Assembly: GCA_902799385.1 (NCBI GenBank)
Contig: CADCAK010000006.1
Location: 3,953-59,266 of the forward strand
Direction of reading: 5' to 3'
DNA from: an uncultured bacterium
GTDB lineage: Bacteria; Verrucomicrobiota; Kiritimatiellia; RFP12; UBA1067
Length of the DNA: 55,314 nt
Below are positions 45,687-54,074 of this stretch, piece after piece; position 1 is the stretch's first letter, and each line of letters opens with the position of its first letter. The notes beneath the pieces were generated by a model. It worked only from the letters and a program-made list of their open reading frames with translations, did not search any database and was not told the origin of the DNA. Position numbers and translations under genes: made by a program.

Positions 45687-46731
45687 GGTCGGTGCGCTGA
45701 CCATCGGCGGCGGAGCGCCGGTGAGCGTCCAGACGATGGCGAACGTCGATCCGCACGACGCGGCGGCGCTCGTCGGGCAGGTCCGCTCGTGCGCGGCGCT
45801 CGGTTGCGACCTCTTCCGCCTCACGGTCCCCGATGTCGAGGCCGCCAGGGTCCTCGGCGAGGTGAAGAAGTCGTCTCCCGTCCCGCTCGTCGCCGACATT
45901 CACTTCGACTACCTCTGCGCGCTTGCGGCGATAGAGGCGGGGACTGACGCGCTCAGGCTGAACCCCGGCAACATCGGCTCGCGCGACAGAGTCCAGGCCG
46001 TTGTCCGCGCGGCGAAGGGGAAGGGGATCCCGATCAGAATCGGCGTAAACCTCGGCTCCCTTGAAAAGCCGCTCCGCGAAGAGCTCGACGCGGGCCGCGT
46101 GGACGTCCCCGAGGCGCTTGTCCGCTCGGCGCTCGGGCACCTCAAGATACTTGAAGACGAGGGTTTCCGCGACGTCGTGATTTCCGCAAAGGCGTCGAAC
46201 GTCCCCGAGACGCTTGCGACGTACCGGCTTCTCGCGGAGCGCACGGACTGCCCGCTCCACGTTGGCGTCACCGAGGCGGGGACGCTCATCCCCGGCGCGG
46301 TCAGGAACTCGGTCGCGCTCGGCATCCTGCTTGGCGAGGGCATAGGCGACACGATCCGCGTCTCGCTCACTGCGAAGCCCGAGAAGGAAGTCAGGGTCGG
46401 GATGGAAATACTCCGCGCGCTCGGCCTCAGGGAGCCTGGCCCCGCGATAACGTCGTGCCCTACCTGTGGGCGTACCAAGGTCGACTTGATGCATGTCGCC
46501 TCGCAGGTCGAGATTGCGCTCGAGACTCTTGCGAAGGACGGCGTGAGGCTCCCCCGCGTCGCCGTCATGGGCTGCGCCGTCAACGGCCCCGGCGAGGCGA
46601 AGGGCGCCGACGTCGCGCTCTGCGGCGGAGACGGGGATTTCGTCCTTTACGTACATGGAAAGCAGGTTTGCAGGGTGTCCGAAGAGGACGCCGCAGGAAA
46701 GGTGATTGAATATGCGCTATCTCTACGATAA
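45661..46731 (+). CDS. ispG: (E)-4-hydroxy-3-methylbut-2-enyl-diphosphate synthase IspG
   Basis: A 356-residue 4Fe-4S enzyme of the MEP pathway. Conserved pieces: VSVQTMANVDPHD, PLVADIHFDY, RLNPGNIG, IRIGVNLGSLE, HVGVTEAGT. The cluster cysteines lie in SCPTCGR and MGCAVNGPGEA. It is the short form of the family, without the insert found in some bacteria and plants. ATG 45661 overlaps the end of rseP by 26 bases; an upstream ATG at 45640 is possible but would add residues not in the family. Confidence 0.94.
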   Translation: MRRTTRAIKVGALTIGGGAPVSVQTMANVDPHDAAALVGQVRSCAALGCDLFRLTVPDVEAARVLGEVKKSSPVPLVADIHFDYLCALAAIEAGTDALRLNPGNIGSRDRVQAVVRAAKGKGIPIRIGVNLGSLEKPLREELDAGRVDVPEALVRSALGHLKILEDEGFRDVVISAKASNVPETLATYRLLAERTDCPLHVGVTEAGTLIPGAVRNSVALGILLGEGIGDTIRVSLTAKPEKEVRVGMEILRALGLREPGPAITSCPTCGRTKVDLMHVASQVEIALETLAKDGVRLPRVAVMGCAVNGPGEAKGADVALCGGDGDFVLYVHGKQVCRVSEEDAAGKVIEYALSLR

Positions 46732-48361
46732 CGTCGTCGTACTCGCAGTGTTTTTCGTCCTGGCCGCGTTCGCGTGGCTTTTCGGCGGCACGCGCGCCGA
46801 GTACACCGTCTCGGTCATGCCGTGGCTCACGGCGATTCTCGTCGAGGCGATGCTGTGCTTCCCGCAGCAGCGCGACGGCGAGACTTCCTACGAGGCGCGG
46901 GCGAGGGTGTGGTCCGCAATGAGGAAGGACCCGCTCGTGTGGACGGTTCTCGTGCTCATCGGGATTCTGTCGATTCCGTTCCTAAACGTCGGCCTCTGCC
47001 CCGTGTGCGACTATCCCGCGATAGCGGCAGGCGTCGATCCTAGCCCGACGATACCATTCTTCCCGTTCTGCGTCGACAGGACGCAGCACCTCGACGTCGT
47101 CATGTGGTTTGTGCCGTCGCTTGTCGCGCTCGTCGCGACGAAGCACGCGATGCTGAGGCGGGGCAAGCGCGCCCTCCTTGAGCTCGTCGTGTGGAACGGC
47201 CTTGCGCTCGGCATCGTCGGCGCGATCCAGCAGGTGGCGCATGCGAAGGGGCCGCTTTGGGTCGAGGAGTATGTCCAGGGGACGTACTTCTTCGCGACGT
47301 TCGGATATCCCAACATGGCGGGCGACTACTTCACGACGCTGTTCTGCCTTTCCGTGGGACTCTGGCGCTGGCAGCTCGACGACGTGCGCCGCAAGGAGTC
47401 GGAGGTGGAGATTTCCGTCTCCCGCTCGCCGGCGAAGGCGCCCGACGCGAACGGCGCCTGCGAAAAGCCGGCGGAGGCCGATGGCGCCGGCGGCGGAAGC
47501 GGCGCCAGCGGCGCGGGCGCGTCCAAGCGCCACCATCGCCACCATGGTTCGCACGGTGCCAGGAATACGGCGCCGTTCTGGGAGAGGCACTACTACCTGA
47601 TTCCCGCGTTTATATTCTTCTTCTGCGCTCTGGACACGCTGTCCCGCGCCGCTGTGATGCTCGTCACGGGGCTTGCGGTCGTGTTCTTCCTGCATACCTT
47701 CGTGTGCCTCTTCGCGAAGATGAAGAAGTCGCAGCGCGTGAAGGTCACGGTCTTCAGCGCCATTGCGCTTACGCTGATATCGCTCTGCGCCGTGACGTTC
47801 ATGCCCGACGACCTGCACCGCGAAGTGGACACGCTCGACACGACGGGAGTCCTCGATCGCGTCACTGGCAAGGGCCAGTACCACGTGCGCGTCGCGACGG
47901 AGATCTGGAAGTCCCATCCGATATTCGGCGTCGGCGGGTGGGGGTACAAGCATTTCTGCCTGCAGTACATGACCGACAAGGAGCTACGTCAGCTGCAGAT
48001 GGTCGGCGGCGTCAACGTCCACAACGACTACCTGCAGTTCCTTGCGGAGCACGGCGTCGTCGGGCTTGGCCTCATAGTGGCCATCGTCATGATGACAGTG
48101 TGGCCGATAGGGAAGGTCTGGCGGGCGCTCGTCGCCGCCTACCGCTTCACCCCGCCGAAGGACCAGCCGCCGCAGCCGATGCAGATATTCGTGCTGCCCG
48201 CCCCAGTGTTCTGTATCCTGATGGCCGCAGTCGCCACGTTCATACACGGCTTCGGCGACTGTCCGCTGAGGTCCCCGGCGGTGCTATCGCTGTTCTTCGT
48301 GTCCCTCGCGACCATAGACGGCTACATGCCGCGCATAAAGAAGGGCAGCCACCATCGATAA
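46712..48361 (+). CDS. O-antigen ligase/polymerase-like membrane protein
   Basis: A 549-residue protein with about ten to twelve transmembrane helices. The diagnostic C-terminal region reads HPIFGVGGWGYKHF, then NVHNDYLQFLAEHGVVG, as in the Wzy/WaaL (O-antigen ligase) superfamily. A hydrophilic insert around residues 225-290 is rich in Gly, Ser and Ala and carries a His-rich patch (KRHHRHHGSHGARN). It probably attaches or polymerises a surface polysaccharide at the periplasmic face. ATG 46712 overlaps the end of ispG by 20 bases; TTG 46706 is an alternative. Confidence 0.75.
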   Translation: MRYLYDNVVVLAVFFVLAAFAWLFGGTRAEYTVSVMPWLTAILVEAMLCFPQQRDGETSYEARARVWSAMRKDPLVWTVLVLIGILSIPFLNVGLCPVCDYPAIAAGVDPSPTIPFFPFCVDRTQHLDVVMWFVPSLVALVATKHAMLRRGKRALLELVVWNGLALGIVGAIQQVAHAKGPLWVEEYVQGTYFFATFGYPNMAGDYFTTLFCLSVGLWRWQLDDVRRKESEVEISVSRSPAKAPDANGACEKPAEADGAGGGSGASGAGASKRHHRHHGSHGARNTAPFWERHYYLIPAFIFFFCALDTLSRAAVMLVTGLAVVFFLHTFVCLFAKMKKSQRVKVTVFSAIALTLISLCAVTFMPDDLHREVDTLDTTGVLDRVTGKGQYHVRVATEIWKSHPIFGVGGWGYKHFCLQYMTDKELRQLQMVGGVNVHNDYLQFLAEHGVVGLGLIVAIVMMTVWPIGKVWRALVAAYRFTPPKDQPPQPMQIFVLPAPVFCILMAAVATFIHGFGDCPLRSPAVLSLFFVSLATIDGYMPRIKKGSHHR

Positions 48362-48382
48362 CCCCCAATCCACTGTAATGCC

Positions 48383-49606
48383 ATGCTGCACGTAAACGAA
48401 AACTACTCCAAGATACAGGCGAGCTACCTCTTTACCGAGATAGCCCATCGCGTCGCCGCGCACCAGGCGGCGAATCCCGGCGCGAAAGTCATACGCCTCG
48501 GCATAGGCGACGTCACGGAGCCGCTTTGCGACGCCGTCGTGAAGGCCATGCACAGGGCCGTTGACGACGAGGCGACGCGCGAGGCCTTCCACGGGTACGG
48601 CCCCGAGCAGGGCTACGCGTTCCTGCGCGAGAAGGCGGCTAAGGTCGACTTCCAGGACCGGGGCGTGGACATCGCGGCCGACGAGATATTCGTCTCGGAC
48701 GGCGCGAAGTGCGACTGCGGCAACATCCAGGAGCTCTTCGGGCCCGACGTCAAGATCGCGGTCGGCGACCCCGTGTACCCCGTCTATGTCGACACGAACG
48801 TGATGGCGGGCCGCACGGGCGCGAACGACGGCGGGCGGTATGCGGGGCTCGTCTACTTGACGTGCGATGCGTCGAACGGCTTTGTTCCGGGTCCGGAGTC
48901 CGCCGAGGGTGCCGACGTCGTATACCTCTGCTACCCCAACAACCCTACGGGCGCCGTCGCAACGAAGGAGCAGCTTCAGAAGTGGGTTGACTGGGCGAAC
49001 GCCAGCAAGTCGCTCATCCTCTTCGACGCCGCGTACGAGGCGTTCATAAGGACGGACGGCATTCCCCGCTCGATCTACGAGTGCGAGGGCGCGCGCGGCT
49101 GCGCGATAGAGTTCCGCAGCTATTCCAAGACGGCGGGCTTCACCGGCGTCAGGTGCGGCTACACGGTGGTTCCGAAGGGGCTCGTCGCCTATGCGAAGGA
49201 CGGCTCGCCCGTCGAGCTGAGGCCCATGTGGACGCGCCGCCAGACGACGAAGTTCAACGGCGCGAGCTACATCACCCAGCGCGGCGCCGAGGCGATCTAC
49301 TCGCCGGAGGGACAGGCGCAGACGAAGGCAACGGTCGACTTCTACCTCGAGAACGGGCGGCTCATGAAAGAGGCGCTTTCGGCCCTCGGCTACGATGTCG
49401 CGGGCGGCGGCAACTCGCCGTACCTCTGGGTCAACGTGAAGGGCGACAGCTGGGAGTTCTTCGACAGGCTCCTTAAGGAGGCGAACGTCGTCACGACGCC
49501 CGGCGCCGGTTTCGGCAGGGCGGGCGAGGGATACATAAGGATTTCGTCTTTCAACTCGCGCCAAAACGTCCTCGAGGCGGTCGAGCGCATCAAAAAGGTG
49601 CTGTAA
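48383..49606 (+). CDS. dapL: LL-diaminopimelate aminotransferase DapL
   Basis: A 407-residue fold-type I PLP enzyme. Signatures: [62 protein letters not shown]. The PLP lysine is Lys249 in [10 protein letters not shown], and the C-terminal motif is [15 protein letters not shown]. It converts tetrahydrodipicolinate to LL-diaminopimelate in one step, the lysine/peptidoglycan route used by chlamydiae, other PVC bacteria, cyanobacteria and plants. This route supports a PVC assignment. Confidence 0.95.
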   Translation: MLHVNENYSKIQASYLFTEIAHRVAAHQAANPGAKVIRLGIGDVTEPLCDAVVKAMHRAVDDEATREAFHGYGPEQGYAFLREKAAKVDFQDRGVDIAADEIFVSDGAKCDCGNIQELFGPDVKIAVGDPVYPVYVDTNVMAGRTGANDGGRYAGLVYLTCDASNGFVPGPESAEGADVVYLCYPNNPTGAVATKEQLQKWVDWANASKSLILFDAAYEAFIRTDGIPRSIYECEGARGCAIEFRSYSKTAGFTGVRCGYTVVPKGLVAYAKDGSPVELRPMWTRRQTTKFNGASYITQRGAEAIYSPEGQAQTKATVDFYLENGRLMKEALSALGYDVAGGGNSPYLWVNVKGDSWEFFDRLLKEANVVTTPGAGFGRAGEGYIRISSFNSRQNVLEAVERIKKVL

Positions 49607-49631
49607 AAACACAAACAGGAGGTCAAGTAAA

Positions 49632-50795
49632 ATGAAAAAGCTGATGATAGCCGCCGCCGCTGCGGCGCTTCTTGCCGGGTGCCAGAAGGAGGCCGCGAGG
49701 TTCGGCTACAAAGGGGCCGATCTCGCAGACGATGACAAGATGTTCTTCACGACGGGTTCCGCCGTGACGAACTGGGTCCCCACGCGCGTGTTGAGCGTCT
49801 GCGAGGAGTACCCCATGAGCGCGGATGAGGCCGCGGTAATCGCGTCCGCTGGTGTCATAACGCCCGGCGAGTCGTTCGCGACCGTGCCGGAGGGCTACGC
49901 AAGGACTTCCGAGGAGCCCTGGTTCGTCATGTGGACCAAGGAGTCCGAGAACCTGGGGCGCAAGGGCGTAAACGGCTTCATCTCGCACTTTAACGAGGAC
50001 AAGAACGTCTGGGAGACGAGCGAGACGTACTTCTCGTCCTACTATCCCGACGAGGCCGGGGCCCTGGCCGCCCTTGCCGATACGCGCAAGATCTTCTGCG
50101 AGAAGTTCTCGCCGAAGAGGTTCCACGACTTCGACAACTGCTGGATCGCCGAGTACCTGCGCCTGCGCGTCATGTGCATAGTGGGCCAGAAGCCCGACGG
50201 CACGTGGTCGTGCATGCTCGACATAAGCGACAAGTGCCGCCTGGGATGCGGCCAGTGGGAGCCCCTGGAAGAGCAGGCCGAGCGCCTTGCCGAGTACAAG
50301 TACCGCAAGGCGATGGCCGCGTGGAAGGAGGCCAGGGAGAAGGCCCTCGAAGGTAACCACGCCGCCGTCGAGAAGGCGCGCGTCGCGAAGGGGCTGCCGC
50401 TCCTCGGCGACGAGGCGAAGGAGTTCGAGTCCCAGGACGGCCGCAAGGCGTACGCCCGCATCGGCACCTGCGATGCAGCGTCCGTGACGAACAGGGTCGA
50501 ATTCCTCATGGAGAAGGCCGCGTCTCTCGCCGCCGCCACGGGCGTGTCCTTCGAGGGCGAGCCGACGAGCGAGGCGGATCCCTCGGGATACGTGGCATTG
50601 AGCCTTGTCGCGTCGAGCGACCTCTACGACGTGCGCATCGACGTCGCCTTCCCGCCGGACGCCAAGGAGAATGCGGAAGTCGAGGGCGAGTCCGAGCCCG
50701 CGCAGGTTATGCCGGTCGAGTGGCGCGAAGTGTGCATTGAGAGGATGCAGCCCGGCTTCGAGGTTCCGCCGCGTCCCCAGCCGCCCGTGCACTGA
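49632..50795 (+). CDS. Lipoprotein of unknown function
   Basis: A 387-residue protein with a clear lipoprotein signal ([17 protein letters not shown], acylated Cys17). The middle contains several cysteines ([30 protein letters not shown]) that could form disulphides in the periplasm. Residues ~205-255 are a highly charged helix. The C-terminal ~100 residues are beta-rich. No known family is recognised. AGGAGG precedes the ATG. It lies 25 bases after dapL in the same direction. Confidence 0.6.
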   Translation: MKKLMIAAAAAALLAGCQKEAARFGYKGADLADDDKMFFTTGSAVTNWVPTRVLSVCEEYPMSADEAAVIASAGVITPGESFATVPEGYARTSEEPWFVMWTKESENLGRKGVNGFISHFNEDKNVWETSETYFSSYYPDEAGALAALADTRKIFCEKFSPKRFHDFDNCWIAEYLRLRVMCIVGQKPDGTWSCMLDISDKCRLGCGQWEPLEEQAERLAEYKYRKAMAAWKEAREKALEGNHAAVEKARVAKGLPLLGDEAKEFESQDGRKAYARIGTCDAASVTNRVEFLMEKAASLAAATGVSFEGEPTSEADPSGYVALSLVASSDLYDVRIDVAFPPDAKENAEVEGESEPAQVMPVEWREVCIERMQPGFEVPPRPQPPVH

Positions 50796-50836
50796 GCGGC
50801 GCGCCGCGGCATTGCGAGAAACGGCAGGACGCTTCC

Positions 50837-51415
50837 ATGAAGAAGAGGACGGCGAAGGCGCCGGACGAGGCGAAGATCGCGAAGCTCGTGAGGGAGCTTC
50901 TCGTCGAGCTCGGCGAGGATCCCGGGCGCGACGGGCTCAGGAAGACTCCCGAGAGGGTCGCGAGGTCGCTTGCGTTCCTGACGCGCGGCTACAGGCAGGA
51001 CATCGCCAAGGTCGTGAACGGCGCGCGGTTCAAGTCGGGCACGAACCACATGGTGATCCTCAGGGACATCGAGCTCTACTCGCTCTGCGAGCACCACATG
51101 CTGCCTTTCTACGGCAAGTGCGCAATCGGCTACATATCCCAGGGCAAGGTGCTCGGCGTCTCGAAGCTCGCGCGCATAGTTGACATGTACGCGCGGCGGC
51201 TTCAGATACAGGAGCGCATGACCGAGGAGATCGCGGACGCGGTGATGGCCGAGACGGGCGCGGAAGGCGTCGGCGTCGTCATCAAGGCGAAGCACCTCTG
51301 CATGATGATGCGCGGCGTCGAGAAGCAGAACAGCGAGATGACTACCTCGGCTGTTCTCGGCACGTTCAGGACCGACGAGAAGGTGCGCCAGGAATTCCTG
51401 TCGCTCATCAAGTGA
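50837..51415 (+). CDS. folE: GTP cyclohydrolase I
   Basis: A 192-residue enzyme converting GTP to dihydroneopterin triphosphate, the first step of folate (and queuosine) synthesis. Typical motifs: [27 protein letters not shown] with zinc-binding Cys and His, GLSKLAR-like [15 protein letters not shown], and [15 protein letters not shown]. The length is normal for the single-domain form. No other folate genes are adjacent. Confidence 0.95.
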   Translation: MKKRTAKAPDEAKIAKLVRELLVELGEDPGRDGLRKTPERVARSLAFLTRGYRQDIAKVVNGARFKSGTNHMVILRDIELYSLCEHHMLPFYGKCAIGYISQGKVLGVSKLARIVDMYARRLQIQERMTEEIADAVMAETGAEGVGVVIKAKHLCMMMRGVEKQNSEMTTSAVLGTFRTDEKVRQEFLSLIK

Positions 51416-51425
51416 AAGGCCTAGG

Positions 51426-52256
51426 ATGAAACGGCTTCTTACGATACAGGACATTTCTTGCGTCGGGCAGTGCTCCACCACTGTCGCGCTTCCGCTCGTC
51501 TCCGCATGCGGCGTCGAGTGTGCGGTGCTGCCGCCCGCGATTCTCTCGAACCACACTGGCGGCTTCAAGTCGTGGACCTTCGCCGACTTGACGGGCGAAC
51601 TTGCCAAGGTCGAGGCGAAGTGGGTCGAGCACGGCATCCGCTTCGACGCGTTCTACACGGGCTATGTCTGCGAGAGCCACATCGACCCGATTCTCTCGAT
51701 CTTCAAGACGTGCGCCGAGAGGGGCGCGATTCGCGTCGTCGATCCTGCGATGGCAGATAATGGCGTTCTCTACGCTGGTTTTGCCGCAGACTTCCCCTCG
51801 AAGATGGCGCGGCTTGTCGATGGCGCGGACTACATTCTCCCCAACCTCACCGAGGCGGCGCTGCTCGTCGGCGAAAAGCCGAAGCTCTCCGGCTACACGA
51901 AGGGCGAGCTTGAGTCGCTTATCGCGAAGCTCCACTCGCTCGGCGCGAAGAACGTCGTCCTCACGGGCGTAAGCTTCTCGCCGGACGAGCTTGGGAGCGC
52001 CGTTTCCGACGGTTCGACGGTGCAGTACGATTTCAATCCAAAGCTTGAGAAGATGAGCCACGGCACGGGCGACGTCTATGCGTCTGTCTTCGCAGGCGCG
52101 GTGCTGCGCGGCAAGACGGCGCTTGAGGCCGCAGCTCTCGCCGCCGACGTCGTCTGCGAGGCGATCAAGGCGACCGACGATGGCCATTGGTACGGCGTCA
52201 GCTTCGAGCGCGCCATCCCGTTTCTCGTCCAGCGGCTTTCTGGGAGCGGTTTTTGA
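51426..52256 (+). CDS. Pyridoxal/pyridoxine kinase family protein
   Basis: A 276-residue ribokinase-fold PdxY/PdxK-like kinase. It has QDISCVGQCSTTVALPL at the N-terminus, FYTGYVCESHID, VVDPAMADNG, NLTEAALLVGE, and the anion-hole/catalytic GTGD in SHGTGDVYAS. It would phosphorylate vitamin B6 vitamers to make PLP, the cofactor of DapL, BioA and BioF encoded nearby. The substrate could differ slightly within the family. Confidence 0.83.
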   Translation: MKRLLTIQDISCVGQCSTTVALPLVSACGVECAVLPPAILSNHTGGFKSWTFADLTGELAKVEAKWVEHGIRFDAFYTGYVCESHIDPILSIFKTCAERGAIRVVDPAMADNGVLYAGFAADFPSKMARLVDGADYILPNLTEAALLVGEKPKLSGYTKGELESLIAKLHSLGAKNVVLTGVSFSPDELGSAVSDGSTVQYDFNPKLEKMSHGTGDVYASVFAGAVLRGKTALEAAALAADVVCEAIKATDDGHWYGVSFERAIPFLVQRLSGSGF

Positions 52257-52324
52257 TCGCTTGAATTGTTCGATTGCGGTCGCTGAGTGGCGGGAAATAT
52301 CTCACGCGGATGCCCTCATGTTAT

Positions 52325-52423
52325 TTAGCCACAAAGAACACAAAGTTCACAAAGAAGCTGGGGTGTTACCCCAGACCCCAAAACACTCTGTGACTCTTTG
52401 TGTTTTCTTTGTGGCAAAAAACA
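52325..52423. repeat. Dispersed palindromic repeat, copy 4
   Basis: TTAGCCACAAAGAACACAAA and the inverted end CTTTGTGGCAAAA flank a nested hairpin, CTGGGG-TGTT-ACCCCAG with flanks. It is longer than copies 2 and 3 because of that insert. Confidence 0.85.
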
Positions 52424-52450
52424 AAAAGGAGGCGGCTTGTGATTTTTTTT

Positions 52451-52510
52451 TAAGCCACATAGAACACAAAGAGCACAAAGAGCTGGGGGCAAGCCCCCAG
52501 ACCCCCACAG
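52451..52510. repeat. Dispersed palindromic repeat, copy 5 (half element)
   Basis: It begins TAAGCCACATAGAACACAAA, then has the same nested type of hairpin (CTGGGGG-CAAG-CCCCCAG, then ACCCCC), but the closing inverted end is missing. The interval 52511-52629 has no gene that I can support. Confidence 0.75.
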
Positions 52511-52629
52511 CGCCGCAGGCATCCAAAACCCTCACCCCTGCTAGGGCATCCGCTTCGCGGACAGCCTTCGGCTGGGGGATACGCGCCTCAGCGTCTCTGC
52601 GCGAGCAAAACAACCCCCCAAAAATTTTC

Positions 52630-52653
52630 ACCGCTCCAATCGGAGCGGTTTTT
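52630..52653 (+). terminator. Terminator abutting next promoter
   Basis: Stem ACCGCTCC / GGAGCGGT with a 4-base AATC loop, then TTTTT (52649-52653). The last T begins TGGTATAAT. Confidence 0.85.
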
Positions 52654-52661
52654 GGTATAAT
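52653..52661 (+). promoter_or_regulatory. Extended -10 promoter for structured RNA or small ORF
   Basis: TGG-TATAAT (hexamer 52656-52661). The predicted transcription start is near 52668. Confidence 0.7.
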
Positions 52662-52667
52662 AACGCT

Positions 52668-53008
52668 GTTCCAAGGGTAACATCCTACGGAGCGTGATCT
52701 TTGATATCGTCCTCTGACGCCGCAAGGGCTATGGAGGACTTCGGGCCGAAGCCGAAAGGCCACGGCGAAGCCGCGCACACTGGCGGCCGAACCGAGGAGC
52801 TGCGGAAACGCATCCGACGCCCGCAGCACGTACGCAATCTTGCGTATTTGGCTTTGAGTGAAAACGACCAATTTGATGCGAAAAAGCCGAGTATGTGAGA
52901 TGCGCTACGTGGCAATCCACGTGGTGTGTCTTTTATTCTTGTTTTTCGCGGGTACTTGGTCGTGCCTCACTCAAGACATGGATTTTAAGGCACGCCACGT
53001 TTTTTTTT
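52668..53008 (+). ncRNA. Candidate structured non-coding RNA (or transcript of a 65-codon ORF)
   Basis: The interval has its own promoter and ends in a T9 run (53000-53008). It contains a series of perfect short stems: CTTCGG/CCGAAG, CGGC-GAA-GCCG, CTGCGG/CCGCAG (52800-52826), TACGCAA/TTGCGTA (52831-52846), ACGTGG-CAAT-CCACGT (52907-52922), and CGTGCC/GGCACG (52961-52994). A long-range pair, ACGTGGC (52907-52913) with GCCACGT (52994-53000), abuts the T-run. It does not match the 6S, tmRNA, RNase P or SRP motifs I know. An alternative reading is a small protein from TTG 52701 to 52898 (65 codons, containing GRTEELRKRIRRPQHVRN). Neither is proven. Confidence 0.4.
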
Positions 53009-53035
53009 CTGCGCCTTGATGCGGCGAGCCTTTGA

Positions 53036-54031
53036 ATGGAGAAGGCGCAGGGAAAGAGAGCGGTAGAAATGACTGCAGGAAAGATAATCCTCCATGATTG
53101 GCGTGACTTTACAAAAGTAATGAAACTTTTGAGTGGAGGAGAGTGGATATTTCGCGGACACAAATCTGCCGATTATCTACTAGATAGCGGGCTGGATCGT
53201 TATATAAAAGACATTGTTTCCGCTCGTCGTTTGCGGGGTATGGATACCGATGTGCAGTCGTTTGTCCTTAATATGTCACGGGCTGAGCATTTTGCCATCG
53301 CAAATTTCAAGGCGAAATCGCAGGAGTTCCAAAAATGGAGTTCAAATGCGGACGCATTACTTGCTATGCAGCATTATGGAGCAAAAACGCGGCTTCTCGA
53401 CTTCAGCACGTCCATAATGGTTGCTTTGTTTTTCGCTTATGAAGAAAAGATGACTGGAAAGCCGCGCGCCATATATGCTGTCAACTACAGAACATTGCTT
53501 GAGCGAAGTGGATGGAGAGAAAAATACTTACAGTATGCAAACAACTCGCATCTGAGATTCAGGGGCGACGAAGAACTTTGGTGGCAGATAGAATCACAGG
53601 TTGAAAACTACTATTTCCATAAGTTTATGTTAGAACAGGCAGAGGATATCATAAACCAAAAGAAGAATATTGGTCTAGGCATCATCCCTCTATATAAGGC
53701 CTGCTTCAATAAGCGGCAGATGGCGCAATCAGGCATTGAACTTATGTCATGTACATTTGACGGATTTTCCAAGAATCTTGCTACCGTTCTTGGTGTTGAG
53801 GAGAAAGAGATTGACAATCCTCCTGACGCAGGAATTGGCCAGATATCGCATATTCCGAATGTTGAGCGGAAGCTCCCATCGTCGCTAATCAAGTTTGAGT
53901 TTGTCCCAGGGATGGAGGACGACGCGTGGCGTATACTTGATCAAGCGAACATTAACGCCGCAACAGTATATCCCGACCTTGAGGGGATTGCGAAAAGTTC
54001 GCGGTATAATGATCGTATACTAGGTGTGTGA
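53036..54031 (+). CDS. FRG-domain protein
   Basis: A 331-residue protein with the FRG domain motifs: WIFRGHKSADYLLDSGLDR near residue 40 and AMQHYGAKTRLLDFSTS near 115. FRG-domain proteins occur in phages, mobile elements and putative defence loci; a general biochemical function is not firmly established to my knowledge. The gene is visibly richer in A and T than its neighbours and uses codons such as AAA, AAT and TTT freely, suggesting acquisition. The start is uncertain: ATG 53036 gives the longest protein, ATG 53069 is an alternative, and neither has a strong ribosome site. A -10-like TATAAT lies within its 3' end (54005). Confidence 0.78.
   Translation: MEKAQGKRAVEMTAGKIILHDWRDFTKVMKLLSGGEWIFRGHKSADYLLDSGLDRYIKDIVSARRLRGMDTDVQSFVLNMSRAEHFAIANFKAKSQEFQKWSSNADALLAMQHYGAKTRLLDFSTSIMVALFFAYEEKMTGKPRAIYAVNYRTLLERSGWREKYLQYANNSHLRFRGDEELWWQIESQVENYYFHKFMLEQAEDIINQKKNIGLGIIPLYKACFNKRQMAQSGIELMSCTFDGFSKNLATVLGVEEKEIDNPPDAGIGQISHIPNVERKLPSSLIKFEFVPGMEDDAWRILDQANINAATVYPDLEGIAKSSRYNDRILGV
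54005..54010 (+). promoter_or_regulatory. Putative -10 within end of FRG gene, for LRR gene
   Basis: TATAAT preceded by CGG rather than TGG. A strong ribosome site AGGAAGGAGG follows at 54058-54067, before ATG 54075. Confidence 0.5.
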
Positions 54032-54074
54032 TGATTTGCATATAGAGAGGGTCATATAGGAAGGAGGTATTGGT

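Noticed and set aside
52668-53008. 6S RNA, tmRNA, RNase P RNA or SRP RNA
   Set aside because: I looked for the GAGGAAAGTCC-type P4 motif, a tmRNA-like acceptor end and SRP tetraloop context and found none. A short likeness to a 6S segment (CAAGGGTAACATCCTACGG) is at the wrong end of the transcript.
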